Assembly (NCBI RefSeq): GCF_032452875.1
Contig: NC_083877.1
Location: 52,129,724-52,193,723 of the forward strand
DNA: 64,000 bases
Source of the DNA: Bos javanicus
Taxonomy: Eukaryota; Chordata; Mammalia; Artiodactyla; Bovidae
Direction of reading: 5' to 3'
Shown: positions 1-9,879 of the stretch, one piece after another
How positions within the stretch are numbered: the stretch's first letter is position 1
Layout of the letters: every line of letters begins with the position of its first letter
Notes under the pieces: model-generated
Told to the model about the DNA's origin: nothing
The model's input: only the letters and a program-made list of their open reading frames with translations
Databases searched by the model: none
Translations under genes and position numbers: made by a program

Positions 1-821
1 CTTCCACTGATAAACAATGTGCACTGAAATATCCAACTCCTATAAGAGAAGCTGAGCAATCAGCTTGGCACTGCGACAGTTACACACAGGAAAATATTTT
101 CAAGCATGTGGGCATGTGCATGTGTATAGACAACCCTGAAGAACAATTTGAACCATCAAATGTTAAAAACCACCAATGCTGTCCTGGCCCTCCCACTGGA
201 AGAGTCTTCTTTCCTAGATTAGATCATGGCTTCTAGGCTCGAGAGTGACATTTCAGTGCCACAGTGAAAAATCAAAGAATACTAAAAACTGATTATCCCT
301 CTCCAAATTAACTCCCATGAAAATTACTATGCAATAAAAAGCCTAAGTAAATCTTAAACAGTGGCAATGTGCTTGCAAACGCCCAGTGACGGTGTCACTG
401 ACTGACTGGCAAGCCGCAATGCTCATTCCTCATCTGGCTCACTTTTCTCAGGCTGCCCCCAACCCACTCGAACTCATTTATGTCCCTCCTTCAGGCCATG
501 GGTAGTGCAGGTAGGTGGGACTGAAGTGGAGTTATTACTGCTCTGCCAGGAAACCAACCCCAAACTGAATGGTTTAATTCAACCTAAAAATACCTTCAGA
601 CAGGCATTTAGGGTCAAACAAGGTAAGAAACGATTCCTCGATGCTTAGTTACAGCCAGGCAATCACTTGAATGAGCTGAGGATGAAAACTGGCTTTTAAA
701 AACGGGTGCCTTGAAAATCCATGCCAACCTAGCTTTTGTGAAAATCAAAGGCCTAGAGTAAATTCTGACTCACGTAAGCAGTGTACAACATGCAGGCAGG
801 AAAAAGCCATGCTCTAAATAC
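1..821 (-). other. POLR2M intron 3 (partial)
   Basis: Non-coding interval between the exon 3 donor (GT at 821-820) and the left edge. I recognise no SINE, LINE or RNA gene in it, and no EMQAKL-type terminal exon, so the last POLR2M exon lies outside the window. Confidence 0.75.
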
Positions 822-1026
822 CTCATAACTCTGCTTCTGCTGTCTCTGAAGTGCCAGCGACTCCTCTATGGAGAGCAGCTGGGTTGGCAGGTGGTGCAGC
901 GGCAGAAGCCGGGCCGCTGTGATATCATCAAGATGCTTCCTGTCCCTGCGCCGCCTCTCCTCTGAGGAGATGGAAGACCCTCTCCTCTGACAAGCACTCG
1001 ATGAATCACGGGGCTGTGAAGGTAAT
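822..1026 (-). CDS. POLR2M: POLR2M coding exon 3
   Basis: 205 nt, minus strand. It contributes the last base of a split valine codon and then 68 codons (residues 255-322). The acceptor is ..TTCCTGCAG|A just above 1026 and the donor is GAG|GTATTT at 822/821, which leaves phase 0. The peptide contains SSEERRRRDRKHLDDITAAR and then LLPLHHLPTQLLSIEESLAL, the most conserved C-terminal block of Gdown1, followed by a glutamine/lysine-rich helix (QRQQKQSYE). In human the next residues come from a terminal exon, which is absent here. The arginine-rich run and following amphipathic segment belong to the part thought to contact Pol II; that role is family knowledge, not visible in the DNA. The open frame reads on into the intron for 23 codons, which I treat as intronic. 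Confidence 0.95.
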
Positions 1027-1302
1027 CTGCAGGAAGCAACCCTTATGTTACACCACCTTTTCACAGACACACATTTGTAGCATTCAACAAAAGTGGCCTT
1101 TAACCTTGGCAGCTAACTGTTCTACAAAGGTAACAGTAAGGCCTTTACCACTATTTACATGCATAGATAAAACGTTCTTTTTAAATATATTTACCTCAAA
1201 AACAAATATTTAAATTGGCACCTTTTTCGGCGAGTAATTTGACAATGCATTCCTCTAACAGATAGCTAGACTCATTGCCTTTCCCCTCTCTCTTCAAATA
1301 CT

Positions 1303-1421
1303 AGAGTGGGTTGTCATTTCCTCCTCCAGGGGCTCTTCCCCACCCAGGGATCGAACCCTCATCGCCCACGTCTCCCGCATTGGCAGGTGGACTCTTTACC
1401 ACTGAGCCACCTAGGAAGCCC
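1303..1421 (-). mobile_element. Bov-tA SINE (5' half)
   Basis: Reads on the minus strand as the ruminant tRNA-Glu-derived SINE: the GGCTTCCTAGGTGGCTCAG-type head with the A-box, the B-box-like GGTTCGATCCC equivalent (written here as gggatcgaaccc), then the 'atgacaacccac' start of the Bov-A portion. The 3' part is missing. Confidence 0.85.
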
Positions 1422-2576
1422 CCCCAAAAAGCTTATCCTCGAGCTAGAAGCCTTTTCTCATTCAAAAATACCTGTGAAGGGGCTTACTGTCTAGCAGAGG
1501 GAATTAAACTTGTGAACAGTTTCAGCGTGATGTAATATCATGGGTACTATGGCACAGGCCCACTGGAACACAGACAAGGGAATGGCCTGTTGTAATGGGA
1601 GCCAGGATGGCTGGCAGAAACACTTCAACAAGAGTGCAATCTGAGGAGTCTTGGAATAATATGGATTCAACATGTAAATGATAGGATCTCTGATGGCATT
1701 TCACCAGAGAGTAAGGACTGACAGGGCTGCAGCTCACAGGAAGCATGGGAGCTGGAGAGTACAGAAAAGGCTGGGGCAGCAGGCTGGGTGCAGGCACGTG
1801 GAAGGCTCTAGTCTGCTAACAGGTTCAGGTCTGTCTTCTACAAACTCTGGCAGCAGTGGACAGGATGGACTGATAGAGTTAAGACTAGGCCAGGACAGTG
1901 ATGAGCATCTTCACTTTGACAGGAGAAAAGATGAACATAAGGATGATTAGAGACGAAGGTCCAGGAAATACACTGTCAGCTCCCATGGCTGGCAGAGATG
2001 GAAAGGAGGGGAAGAAAGAAGGTGCTGGCACTACTGGCTTAGGGAACATGGGACAAAGTAGTCTGGGAAGAAGTGAGTTCTACTTTGTACAGGACAAACC
2101 TTAGGGGCACAGATCACCCCCACGTGGCCGGGTTTCACAGGTAACTGACTCTGCAAATCTGAAGTTCTGGGTAGACTAGGGCTAGAAGAGATGAGAGACA
2201 GCCTCCTGCATCAGAAGAGCCAGAAGAGCATGCAAGAGGCGGCCAAGGGACACCTGCACCCCCTGCCACTTCCAACTGTCTACCGCCTGGCTCCCCAAAG
2301 CCCAGCCTCTTCTGATGAGTGCACCTGTCTCTATGGCTCACAAACTTCCCTTGGGAACCTTCACGGATATTCCCTTCCTCTACTCCCACTTCCAGCTAAA
2401 GGACCACAGTACAGAATCAGGGTCAATGTATTCTCTGTTGTACGTATTGACTAAATGATGCTTTTGGTTTTCTGCCTCCCTCGAAGTGAGGAAAGATACC
2501 TCACCACACACAAGATGAGTAATTACTTAATCAAAGATTACTTTTTATTCCTAACTAAAAATTAATTCTGGTTTTC

Positions 2577-2846
2577 TGCTGCTGCTAAGCCACTTCAGTC
2601 GTGTCCAACTCTTTGTGATCCCAGAGACGGCAGCCCACCAGGCTCCCCCGTCCCTGGGATCTCCAGGCAAGAACACTGGAGTGGGTTGCCATGTCCTTCT
2701 CCAATGCATGAAAGTGAAAAGTGGAAGTGAAGTCGCTCAGTTGTGTCCGACCCTCAGCAACCCCATGGACTGCAGCCTTCCAGGCTCCTCCTTCCATGGG
2801 ATTTTCCAGGCAAGAGTACTGGAGTGGGGTGCCATTGCCTTCTCTG
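2577..2846 (-). mobile_element. Bov-A2 SINE dimer
   Basis: Two Bov-A monomers head to tail joined by the 'catgaaagtgaaaagtg' linker, with the (AGC)n tail appearing as gctgctgct at the left end. Minus-strand insertion. Confidence 0.9.
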
Positions 2847-3039
2847 CTGGTTTTCTACTCAAAACTATTTGTCCTGGTTTTCTATGCAGAACAAATAGTT
2901 TTGAGGTTTAAAAAAATGAATAGTGAGATACAATTGAACTTTAAAGTCTCTACAATAATAATTAAAAAAAATTGGTTTAGGTACTTGTAACTACAAGCTT
3001 TCAGTTTTTCAAAGAAAAGCAGTAGTGGTTAAACTTTGT

Positions 3040-3239
3040 ATCTGTTGTTGGTGTCAGACGCTTTGCAACCACATGGACCCTAGCCTGCCAGGCTCCTGTG
3101 TTCATCAGATTTCCCAGGCAAGAATACTGGAATGGGTTGCCATTTCCTTCTTTAGGGGATCTTCCTGACCCAGGGACCGAACCTGCGTCTCCTGCATTGG
3201 CAGGTGGATTCTTTACCACTGAGTCACCAGGGAAGCTCC
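3040..3239 (-). mobile_element. Bov-tA SINE
   Basis: Near full-length copy on the minus strand, from the Bov-A-like 3' end (gtcagacgctttgcaacc) to the tRNA-like head (gtcaccagggaagctcc). Confidence 0.9.
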
Positions 3240-3980
3240 CTGTATCTGATATTAATGTCTTATAAAACTACTCCCTGATTTGAATGTTATAACTGCACAT
3301 AAATAAATAAAACTCTTTTTGAAGAGATTTTTTTCTGAAGATCTCAGAAACAACTATGACAAGGAACTTAGAAGTACAGTTCACTTGCCCCTCCTGCCCA
3401 AACTTGTTTTGCTTTGTTAACCCTTTCTCAGCTCCCTTCCTCCTGATATGATTATATACTTTAACGTTCTTCCAAGTGTGTAAGCCTTGAGTCCTCATCT
3501 AGACCCTAAACTCTATGAGGAACAGAATCTTTACTCTCATGTCGTCACAGCACCTGCTGTTACATACAGCGAGCACACAAATATTTTTTACTGAGAAAGG
3601 CCGTCGGTTCCTACAATTGTTTTCCTCTTAGCTTATAGTCTGGTTAGAGGAGGAGCTATGTACAAGAATATGGTTCTGGAAACAATTATAATAAATTCTC
3701 TAATTCTATGTTTTATATAAAATTTTGCCTAAGTATCCTGAAGTTTAATGCTCCATCTGCTACTGAAAACCTTTTCAATTACTTGGCGAAAAAAAAGAAA
3801 GCATTTTCCAGCAGGAATCCTCCACTCCAGCCATGTTTGTTTTACTGCTTCTACAATACGCTCATTCCCAAGTACAAGCAGTTCTCACACCAAGTTCACT
3901 GAACTTAACGCAGTCTCCCAGTTTTTGGAGTTTAACAAATATAATGCTCCTGTGACAAGCCTGTTTCCGATGGTACTTAC

Positions 3981-4628
3981 ACATTGGTTTTAAATTTATG
4001 TGGCGGGGGCATGGGATTTTTGGCTCGCATTTCCAGCACTTCCATGTAATGAGGCTTCTTCTGCGGCCCACTCCAGAGGCTGGCCAAGTTCTCAGGATTC
4101 CGGTTTCCTTCTGAGTGGTGTTCAGTCGGATCCGCAATTGTGATCCTTTGTAATCTATCAATGAACAGGTTGTCTGAGCTGCCAGGATGATCCTCCACTT
4201 GACCTAAGGCACAATGCTGAGGGAGACCCTCACTAGCTTGAGATGAGGAAGGCGCTGGGGCTCCGCTGCTAGAAGTTGGGTGCTCGCTCACTGTGTGTTC
4301 AGCCTCAGCTGCCTCAGCATCACCTCCTCGAGTTGGATGTGCCAGTCCCTGTTGTTGTGAGGTTGTCTGAGATGATGTGATGTTAGCTACAGAGGAACAG
4401 CCAGGAACGGGTGATGAAGTGTCAAGTATCTGGTCAGAATTCTGGGCCTTATCTCTGTCCCCATCAACAACTGCAATCGCTTTTTGCCTCTCCTTACAGT
4501 CTAAGCTAACAGGATAAAAGAGTTCACTTCTTCCTCTAACTTCTTCACGTTCTGCGATGGCAGCTTTCAGTTTGGTGACAGCGTCTGAGATCTTTTTACC
4601 TTTGTCGGGCAATTTGCAAATGAATTTT
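3981..4628 (-). CDS. POLR2M: POLR2M coding exon 2
   Basis: 648 nt on the minus strand. It completes a split valine codon (GT|A), then encodes residues 39-253, and ends two bases into the next valine codon. The acceptor is TTTTGTAG|AAAATTC above 4628; the donor is AATGT|GTAAGT at 3981/3980. The peptide opens with KFICKLPDKGKKI, the conserved LPDKG stretch of Gdown1, then KLKAAIAEREEV and a SELFYPVSLDC block. A long serine/glutamine/alanine-rich low-complexity middle follows. It closes with DNLFIDRLQRITIAD and KKPHYMEVLEMRAKNP, both family signatures. The first 33 nt are also read in another frame by the overlapping product described at 6404-6631. MYZAP's penultimate exon ends in the phase needed to splice into this exon. 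Confidence 0.97.
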
Positions 4629-5313
4629 CTACAAAAGGAAAAGAATAGGTGTACGTTACATAGAGCCATGTTTTTAAACTTGAGATACACAAAGTAGTAT
4701 TCTCAAAGGGAGAAAAATCGACCTTTAAGTCAAAAAACTGATTTCCAGCTGCCCCAAAACAGGGATGAAATAAGAGAATCATTACCCAAATACCGCTCAA
4801 AACAAGGGACTACAGGATGATTAGGGACTGTGTCTCGTTTGTCTCATCTATTAACAATTAGAATTTCTGCAAAAGTATTTTAAGCATGATATTAATATAA
4901 GACATGCCCCAAATCAGTTTTTAAAAGTGTGATTTCCAAGACCTTCCTGGTGAGGGGAGGTGGATGGATCTGCAAGGTCAAAACTATTTATAATAACTAA
5001 GGTACTATTTGTCATTTTCACTCTCATTTTCTTACCATGAGTGCAGGGGAGTTTTCCAGAGGCCACATGATATGGATGATAGCATTGTTCTGATGGCTAA
5101 TAGAATGCGTGTGTTTTTGTATTCTTGTGTTTTAAAGATTCTCACTTGTAACTCCTAAGACAATAACTACCAGTCGATATAAAACACATACGACAAGAGC
5201 TCTTCAAGGTGTTCAGTAAGTCTTCAGAGTTAAAGCGGTCCTGAGACTAAAAAGTTAACTCACTCATTCTCACAGTCAAAATAGTTCTCTACCAGGAAGT
5301 CCCCACGTGATCA

Positions 5314-5338
5314 TTTGCCACTTTGGCTAAGTGGCAAA
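5314..5338. repeat. Perfect 10-bp inverted repeat with 5-nt loop
   Basis: TTTGCCACTT, loop tggct, AAGTGGCAAA. It lies in POLR2M intron 1, outside recognised transposons, so on transcription it would form a short hairpin. Confidence 0.8.
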
Positions 5339-5441
5339 GGTTCCTTTTCTGATTTCCTTTTCTTTAGCCAAACAATAAATGTGCACGGAAGGTTACAGCT
5401 CACACCCTCTATTCTTTATGACACTACATTGATTCTCCCAA

Positions 5442-5483
5442 TTCTATTAACATTCCTCCCAGTTCTATTAACATTCCTCCCAG
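5442..5483. repeat. 21-bp tandem duplication
   Basis: Two identical adjacent 21-bp units (5442-5462 and 5463-5483), each beginning ttctattaacattcc. Confidence 0.9.
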
Positions 5484-5569
5484 TTGAGATGTCTGTATTT
5501 TCCCAACGTTCTCTTCTTTCTCCAGCCTCATGACCACTTCTCCAACTTTTAATCAAATATAATTAACTT

Positions 5570-5940
5570 TTCCATTAACTCAGCTCCAGTAAGTAAAATC
5601 AATCTCAGACTATTACCCTCCTCCAGCTTTCCTACTTTTATTAATGGTGCTCCATACAGGTTGGAAACTTCAGCCATCTCTGTCAACCACATATTCAAAT
5701 GATCCTAAGCCTGATCTAGTCTCCCCAGGCCCACAGCTACCCTTCTAGTTCACTTTCTTAGAATCCCCTTATTGGGGAACTTCTCTGAAAATACCTCCTA
5801 GTCTCTTCTACCTCTTATTCCTTCAAACTATCCTGCACCAACCTGCTAAAATAAGCTTCCTAAAAAATCATTATTGTTACACCGATCCTCTGCTAAAATC
5901 CATGAAGTCTAACAGTTAAGTGTTAATCAAACTTACTTTG
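5570..5940 (-). repeat. Probable degraded L2 LINE, antisense
   Basis: Pyrimidine-rich text with motifs typical of reverse-complement L2 3' regions (cctcctag..ttcc, cctaaaaaatc, ctctgctaaaatcc). Assigned by resemblance only; it is strongly diverged. Confidence 0.4.
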
Positions 5941-5962
5941 TCTAATAAGTCACTCTTTTACC

Positions 5963-5999
5963 CTCAGATCAGATCAGATCAGTCGCTCAGTCGTGTCCG
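5963..5999 (-). mobile_element. Ultra-short BovB 3'-end insertion (37 bp)
   Basis: The (atcag)n tail plus the first ~20 bp of the BovB 3' end (tcgctcagtcgtgtccg), flanked by an 11-bp direct repeat ACTCTTTTACC at 5952-5962 and 6000-6010. This fits a target-site duplication around an extremely 5'-truncated copy. Confidence 0.7.
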
Positions 6000-6403
6000 A
6001 CTCTTTTACCTTACTCTTCCCATTTCCTACAGTTCCTGTAAAAAAATGGGATCTAGAGATGAAACTGACTAGGTGTTTGGGGCACTATTTGGGGTAATGG
6101 GAGCGAAAGGATTTGGGATACAGACCCTCCCCTTGGAGGGCCGACACAGGCACTGAGTAAATAAAATCAACGAGGAGCTGATGAGGAGCCGAAACGCTGG
6201 AGAGCTAGAAACACAGGCGCCCGGCGCCCGGGCCGTACGCGGTAGCTCTGTGACTGTAGGCCGGCCACTAGCCCGCGGGCCTGACACGGACCTAAGACAA
6301 GGTGACCTTCCAGGAAAGAGATCGGGATGGGGGCGGGGAGGGGCGCGTCCCAGGGTGCCGAACCCGAGGAACCCTGCGGTGACCTCGCGGGACCCAAGCT
6401 TAC

Positions 6404-6516
6404 ACGTTGCGCAAAAGTCTCTCCTGGCGCTTCAACATTTCCCGTAGCTCCGCCAAACTCCGCTGCCCCAAGTCCTCGGGAGTTTGGGGCTCGAAGCCGC
6501 GGGGCAGCGAGGACAT
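6404..6516 (-). CDS. POLR2M: POLR2M coding exon 1 (start codon)
   Basis: ATG at 6516-6514 on the minus strand. The exon encodes 37 codons (MSSLPRGFEP..LLRN) plus two bases of a split codon. The donor read as ..AACGT|GTAAGC (exon end 6404) gives a valine at residue 38 and keeps exon 2 in frame; cutting two bases earlier (AAC|GTGTAA) would break the frame, so 6404 is preferred. The motif RSLAELREMLKRQERLLRN is the amphipathic N-terminal helix characteristic of Gdown1. The exon sits at the 3' side of a CpG island, as expected for a housekeeping first exon. The same bases are read in a second frame by the overlapping product (6404-6631). Confidence 0.95.
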
Positions 6517-6631
6517 TCTGCAGGGGCTGAGGCTGGCGAGGCGGTGGGCACTCGGCGTCCTCGGCAGCCCCCGTAGCTGGCGCCAGATCCGCGGCCGGCG
6601 GGGACTCCGGCGAACGAGCGGGAGTCGCCAT
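6404..6631 (-). CDS. POLR2M: Overlapping alternative-frame product of POLR2M exon 1
   Basis: An upstream ATG at 6631-6629 has a strong Kozak context (A at -3, G at +4) and opens a frame beginning MATPARSPESPP. This frame runs across the canonical ATG in another phase and reaches the exon 1 donor exactly at a codon boundary (..ETFAQR). Spliced to exon 2 it continues KIHLQIARQR and stops at 4598-4596, giving 86 residues. Unspliced, the frame stays open to 6167 (154 codons). I recall a UniProt entry for human GRINL1A isoforms 4/5 that starts with closely similar residues and ends in the same ten residues from exon 2. The peptide is rich in proline and alanine, with no domain I recognise. It may be a real second product, or a translated upstream frame that tunes POLR2M translation. 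Frame and splice are seen directly; the human match is from memory. Confidence 0.6.
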
Positions 6632-6642
6632 TTTCCCGGAAG
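6626..6642 (-). promoter_or_regulatory. ETS site next to YY1-like AAAATGGCG element
   Basis: CCGGAAG (6636-6642, plus strand) is a canonical ETS-family core. Immediately beside it the minus strand reads AAAATGGCG, the YY1 consensus found just downstream of many TATA-less starts. Its ATG is the start codon of the overlapping reading frame. Confidence 0.55.
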
Positions 6643-6739
6643 AACAGGTCTTCTTCTAGCCGAATCGAGCTTTATTGAAACGCCGGAAACAAACAGGGAC
6701 AGAGTTGAGGGAGTGGCGGCCGGGGCGGGAATAGCAGGG

Positions 6740-6747
6740 TGACGTCA
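6740..6747. promoter_or_regulatory. Perfect palindromic CRE (TGACGTCA)
   Basis: Full CREB/ATF consensus about 110 bp upstream of the upstream ATG, in the CpG island of POLR2M, preceded by a GC box. No TATA box is visible. Position and perfection make it a likely functional promoter element. Confidence 0.65.
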
Positions 6748-6780
6748 CGCGCCGGCGGGGCGCGCTTTCTAGTTGCATGT

Positions 6781-8473
6781 TCTTCACCTGTGCCTTGGGT
6801 CTCGGCGTGAGTATTCAGAAAAAGTGAGTTCCTGGGGCCCTGCCCTTAAGGAGTCTACTCAGTGCGGGAGGAGAGCAGACATTAATCAAGTAACAAATGG
6901 AAGAATTGTAAGACGGCTATGGGCACCAAGGAAGGAATAACGAAGAAGTGAAAGACACGTGGAAACATGAGTGATGAGTTGGTTAACCATTAGTGAATTT
7001 GGGGTATGTACCCGGCATGTGAAGCCCTGGCCTATGGCGTGGCCTTCCTAGTTCTGGGTTTAGTGAAGACCTCAAACATTAATGTTGGAAGGATCATTCA
7101 GAACCATCAGCGTTTCTTAAGGCGGCTCTGTGGCATTTGAAGCAAGACTTTTCCTCGTTTTCAGGACTGCCTCAGGTATTGCAAGTGTGGTGTCTATTTG
7201 ATGTCTGGGTTTCTGCCCTCTAGTTTGTTTGGCATTCCTGAATCCTCCTAACAATACAAAACGCACCCCCGCCACCCCGCCCCAACACACACACTCCTGA
7301 GTCCTTGTAACAATACAAAATGCATCTCCCCAACACACACATACACACACACGATTTCAGAGGCCCACAGGAGGTGATGAGAGTGGGAGGTGCTGCACAA
7401 GCAAACGGAGAACCTCTTTTTCACAATTACCCGTTTTGCCCTTAGAAAAACAAAGGCACAAAAGCTGAAGTTTTCCCAGGGTACAAAACTAGGGAGAACA
7501 TAGGTTTTAGACACAAATGTCCGGGTTGTCTTTCTGCCACCCCAATTCAAAAATCTTCCAAAGAGCAAGTAAGTTTTTTAGGCTGTTGAGGAAAGCAGTG
7601 TAACTGCTAACTCTCGGATGTAACACCTAACTCTTCTCTATAGTTCAGGTAAGAGAGCTGGATCCCAAAGAAAAAAGTAGGAAGCGTGCTATAGTCAGAC
7701 ATCAGTTGTGAGGTTTGAAAGACCCTATAACCTCCAACCCCAGTCTCTCCCTTCTGTGATACGGAAAATTTACATTTGCTAATGCTTTGTAAGGTGCTGT
7801 AACAAACAAACAATTCCCTCCCAGAGGGAAGCTCTAGATGAAATATGAGGCTACTTCAGGAAGTACAGCTGAAATTGTTTCTGTATCCTTGCTATCTAGT
7901 CCATTCTAATCAGTTTAACGTATCAAAAGTCTCAACATAAACTCTGCTTTGAAACAAGGATTTCAGTAACCTGCTCCATATCTTTCTAAATGAGAAATAC
8001 TTACGTAAGGCCCTTGTCAGGTATCTGTCCTGTGGCAAGCTCCCCCAAGGCCTTCTTCACTCTAGCCTTCTCTGTTCCTGGACCGGACCTGAAGGCCTTT
8101 ATTCCCTCCCCACCTCCTCACCCCCATCCCCCTACCCCGGTGATAGTAAACCCTTTCTTCAGACCTGGGCCACAGGCACCCTCCAAGCAAGGATGCTTTC
8201 TCTCAAGTCTCAGAATTTTGCCCCCAGCTGTTTTCCTTCTGTGGAAGGCTGTCCCTTTTCCCCTAGTCCATTAGAAATCTTAGTTCAAGTCTCACCTCCT
8301 CCCTGAGCCTTCCTAGATTATTCCAACCCAAATTGCTCTCTGAGCATAACTATAGTGCTTAGAACATACCGTGCTTCTCAAGGTGTGTTGTGCATGGTGA
8401 TTTCTAACAAACTGTGAAGTCAGGGAATTCTATTAAGGAGCTGTATTTGTGCTTTTCTGTCTCCCTTAAAGCA
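6781..8473. other. Intergenic DNA upstream of POLR2M
   Basis: At 6840-6940 there is an old mammalian repeat-like segment (gcccttaaggagtctactc..gacattaatcaagtaac). CA-rich tracts lie at 7262-7352. A degraded L2 in antisense is likely at 8030-8370 (ctgagccttcctagatta and related motifs). The remainder, including open frames of up to 106 codons at 7117-7813, shows no protein similarity. Confidence 0.6.
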
Positions 8474-8668
8474 GGTCAGGTCAGTTCAGTTCAGTCGATC
8501 AGTCGTGTCTGACTCTTTGCAACCCCATGAATCGCAGCACGTCAGGCCTCCCTGTCCGTCACCAACTCCCGGAGTTCACTCAGACTTAACGTCCATCAAG
8601 TCGGTGATGCCATCCAGCCATCTCTTCCTCTGTCGTCCCCTTTTCCTCCTGCCCCCAATCCCTCCCAG
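8474..8668 (-). mobile_element. BovB LINE 3'-end fragment
   Basis: Begins with the (ttcag)n tail, then the BovB 3' sequence cagtcgtgtctgactctttg through the 'gtcgtcccc..cccccaatccctccc' region. 5'-truncated, minus strand. Confidence 0.9.
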
Positions 8669-8954
8669 CAGTAGCAGATACTAATTGATAAATCTCCCTC
8701 TCATAATTTTTTCCCTGTCTTTCCCTCATATTCACCTTCTTAATGAAATACCCTTTATATATTGCAGATCTTAAGCTTTTAATATAAACGTTGACCATAA
8801 TTTTTGTGAAAATATTCTCAGTGGTATGGGATAGAATCTTTTACACAACATAGTTTAGGATTTCAAGTTACTATAATACAAATCTGAATTCCTCACAACG
8901 GGTGCACCAACTATCTAGTTCTTTAATCAGTAACCAAGAGGCTTAGCAAGTGAA

Positions 8955-9302
8955 GAGATTTTTTTTTTCAATTTTTATTTATTTATTTTTGGCTGTACTG
9001 GGTCTTTGCTGCTCAGGCTTTTCTGTAGTTGCTGCGAGCAGGGGCTGCTCTCTAGTTGCAGTGTGTGGGCTTCTCATTGCAGTGGCTTCTCTTGTTGCCA
9101 AACATGGGCTCCAGGGCTTGCAGCATTCAGTGATTGTGACACGTGGGCTCAGTAGCTGTGGTTCTAGAGCCCAGGCTCAAAAGTTGTGGTGCATGGGCTT
9201 AGTTGCTCCACAGCATATGGGAGCTTCCCAGATCAGGAATCAAACCCGTGTTTCCTGCATGGGCAGGTAGATTCTTCACCATGAGTCATCAGAGAAGCCC
9301 CA
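8955..9302 (-). mobile_element. CHR-2-type SINE
   Basis: Cetartiodactyl tRNA-Glu-derived SINE in antisense: T-rich left end, ttggctgtactgggtctt, repeated 'gttgc' units, and the agaagcccc head at the right. A possible 8-bp target duplication CAAGTGAA lies at 8947-8954 and 9303-9310. Confidence 0.85.
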
Positions 9303-9470
9303 CAAGTGAATAAATTTGTCTAACATTATTCTACATGTTTCAGTGAAGTTATTTTTTGGCTGAGATTAACATTCAAATCATTGGACTTTGAGTAAATCCA
9401 ATCACCCCCTAAAATGTGCGTGGGCCTCATCAATCAGCTGAAGCCCTTTAGAGAACAAAGATTGACCACC

Positions 9471-9494
9471 CCTCCCACCCCCCCCCCACCCCCA
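9471..9494. repeat. Poly-C tract
   Basis: C-rich run, including 11 consecutive C, in intergenic DNA. Confidence 0.9.
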
Positions 9495-9674
9495 CAGGAA
9501 TTTTGCCAGCACACAGCCTCCAGACTTTAACTGTAAGTTCCTGGTTCTCTAACTTGATGGTCTACCCTGCAGTGATAATTACCTGAGCCAGTTCCCTAAA
9601 ATGAATCTCTCTCTGATAATGGCTGATACACAAACACCCTACTGGATCTTTTTCTCTGATGACCCCTAACTAAT

Positions 9675-9832
9675 GTTCAGTTGCTAAATCGTGTCTGACT
9701 CTTTGCGATCCCGTGGACTGCAGCACGCCAGGCTTCCCTGTCTTTCACTATCTCCCAGAGTTTGCTCAAATTCGTCTCTATTGAGTTGGTAATCTATTTC
9801 ATCCTCTGCCACCCTCTTCTTTTGCCTTCATT
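9675..9832 (-). mobile_element. BovB LINE 3'-end fragment
   Basis: ttcagttgctaaatcgtgtc through tgccaccctcttcttttgcc: a diverged BovB 3' end, 5'-truncated. Confidence 0.85.
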
Positions 9833-9879
9833 CTTGACCCCTGACTAATACAAAGCCTAGTAGCATCAGTCTGTTAGGA

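Larger units (their letters stand above)
1027..3980 (-). other. POLR2M intron 2
   Basis: Contains three SINEs annotated separately (1303-1421, 2577-2846, 3040-3239). The stretches 1425-2576 and 3240-3980 hold no repeat I can name with confidence, except a short L2-like tail around 3545-3600. Several 60-90-codon open frames lie here on both strands; none resembles a protein and I do not annotate them. Confidence 0.8.
4629..6403 (-). other. POLR2M intron 1
   Basis: Starts with a strong GTAAGC donor (6403-6398) and ends with a pyrimidine-rich acceptor. It contains a perfect hairpin (5314-5338), a 21-bp tandem duplication (5442-5483), an old L2-like stretch (about 5570-5940) and a 37-bp BovB stub (5963-5999). 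About 4630-5310 shows nothing I can assign. The CpG-rich promoter region spills into the right end, to about 6180. Confidence 0.8.
1..6690 (-). other. POLR2M: POLR2M gene, 5' portion (three of its coding exons)
   Basis: Gene span on the minus strand, with exons at 6404-6516, 3981-4628 and 822-1026. Every exon is bounded by good GT/AG sites and the joined frame stays open. The spliced product gives residues 1-322 of a family whose human member is about 368 residues. The terminal exon, with the acidic C-terminus, is not in the window, so the gene runs off the left edge. POLR2M (GRINL1A, Gdown1) is a tightly bound RNA polymerase II subunit. In Pol II(G) it opposes TFIIF-dependent initiation until Mediator relieves it. 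The right limit is approximate because no transcription start can be read directly. Identification rests on recognised protein sequence along all three exons. Confidence 0.95.
6180..6780. promoter_or_regulatory. CpG island at the POLR2M 5' end
   Basis: Clearly richer in G+C and CpG than anything else in the window, covering exon 1, the 5' UTR and the start of intron 1. Several GC boxes are visible (gggcggg near 6331 and 6723). The long open frames on both strands here reflect composition and are not annotated as genes, except the overlapping product above. Confidence 0.85.

Noticed and set aside
2585..2911. Repeated open frames with sequences such as 'SLSCVRPSATPWTAAFQAPP' here and at about ten other places
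   Set aside because: Translations of Bov-A/Bov-tA SINEs in various frames.
6181..6742. Plus-strand open frames of 67-111 codons in the CpG island
   Set aside because: Overlap POLR2M exon 1 on the opposite strand; explained by high GC and few stop codons. A divergent transcript is possible, but no gene structure is visible.
7262..7352. Repeat array resembling spaced units
   Set aside because: Two CA-rich stretches separated by similar text (caatacaaaa...); a local microsatellite duplication, not a CRISPR array.
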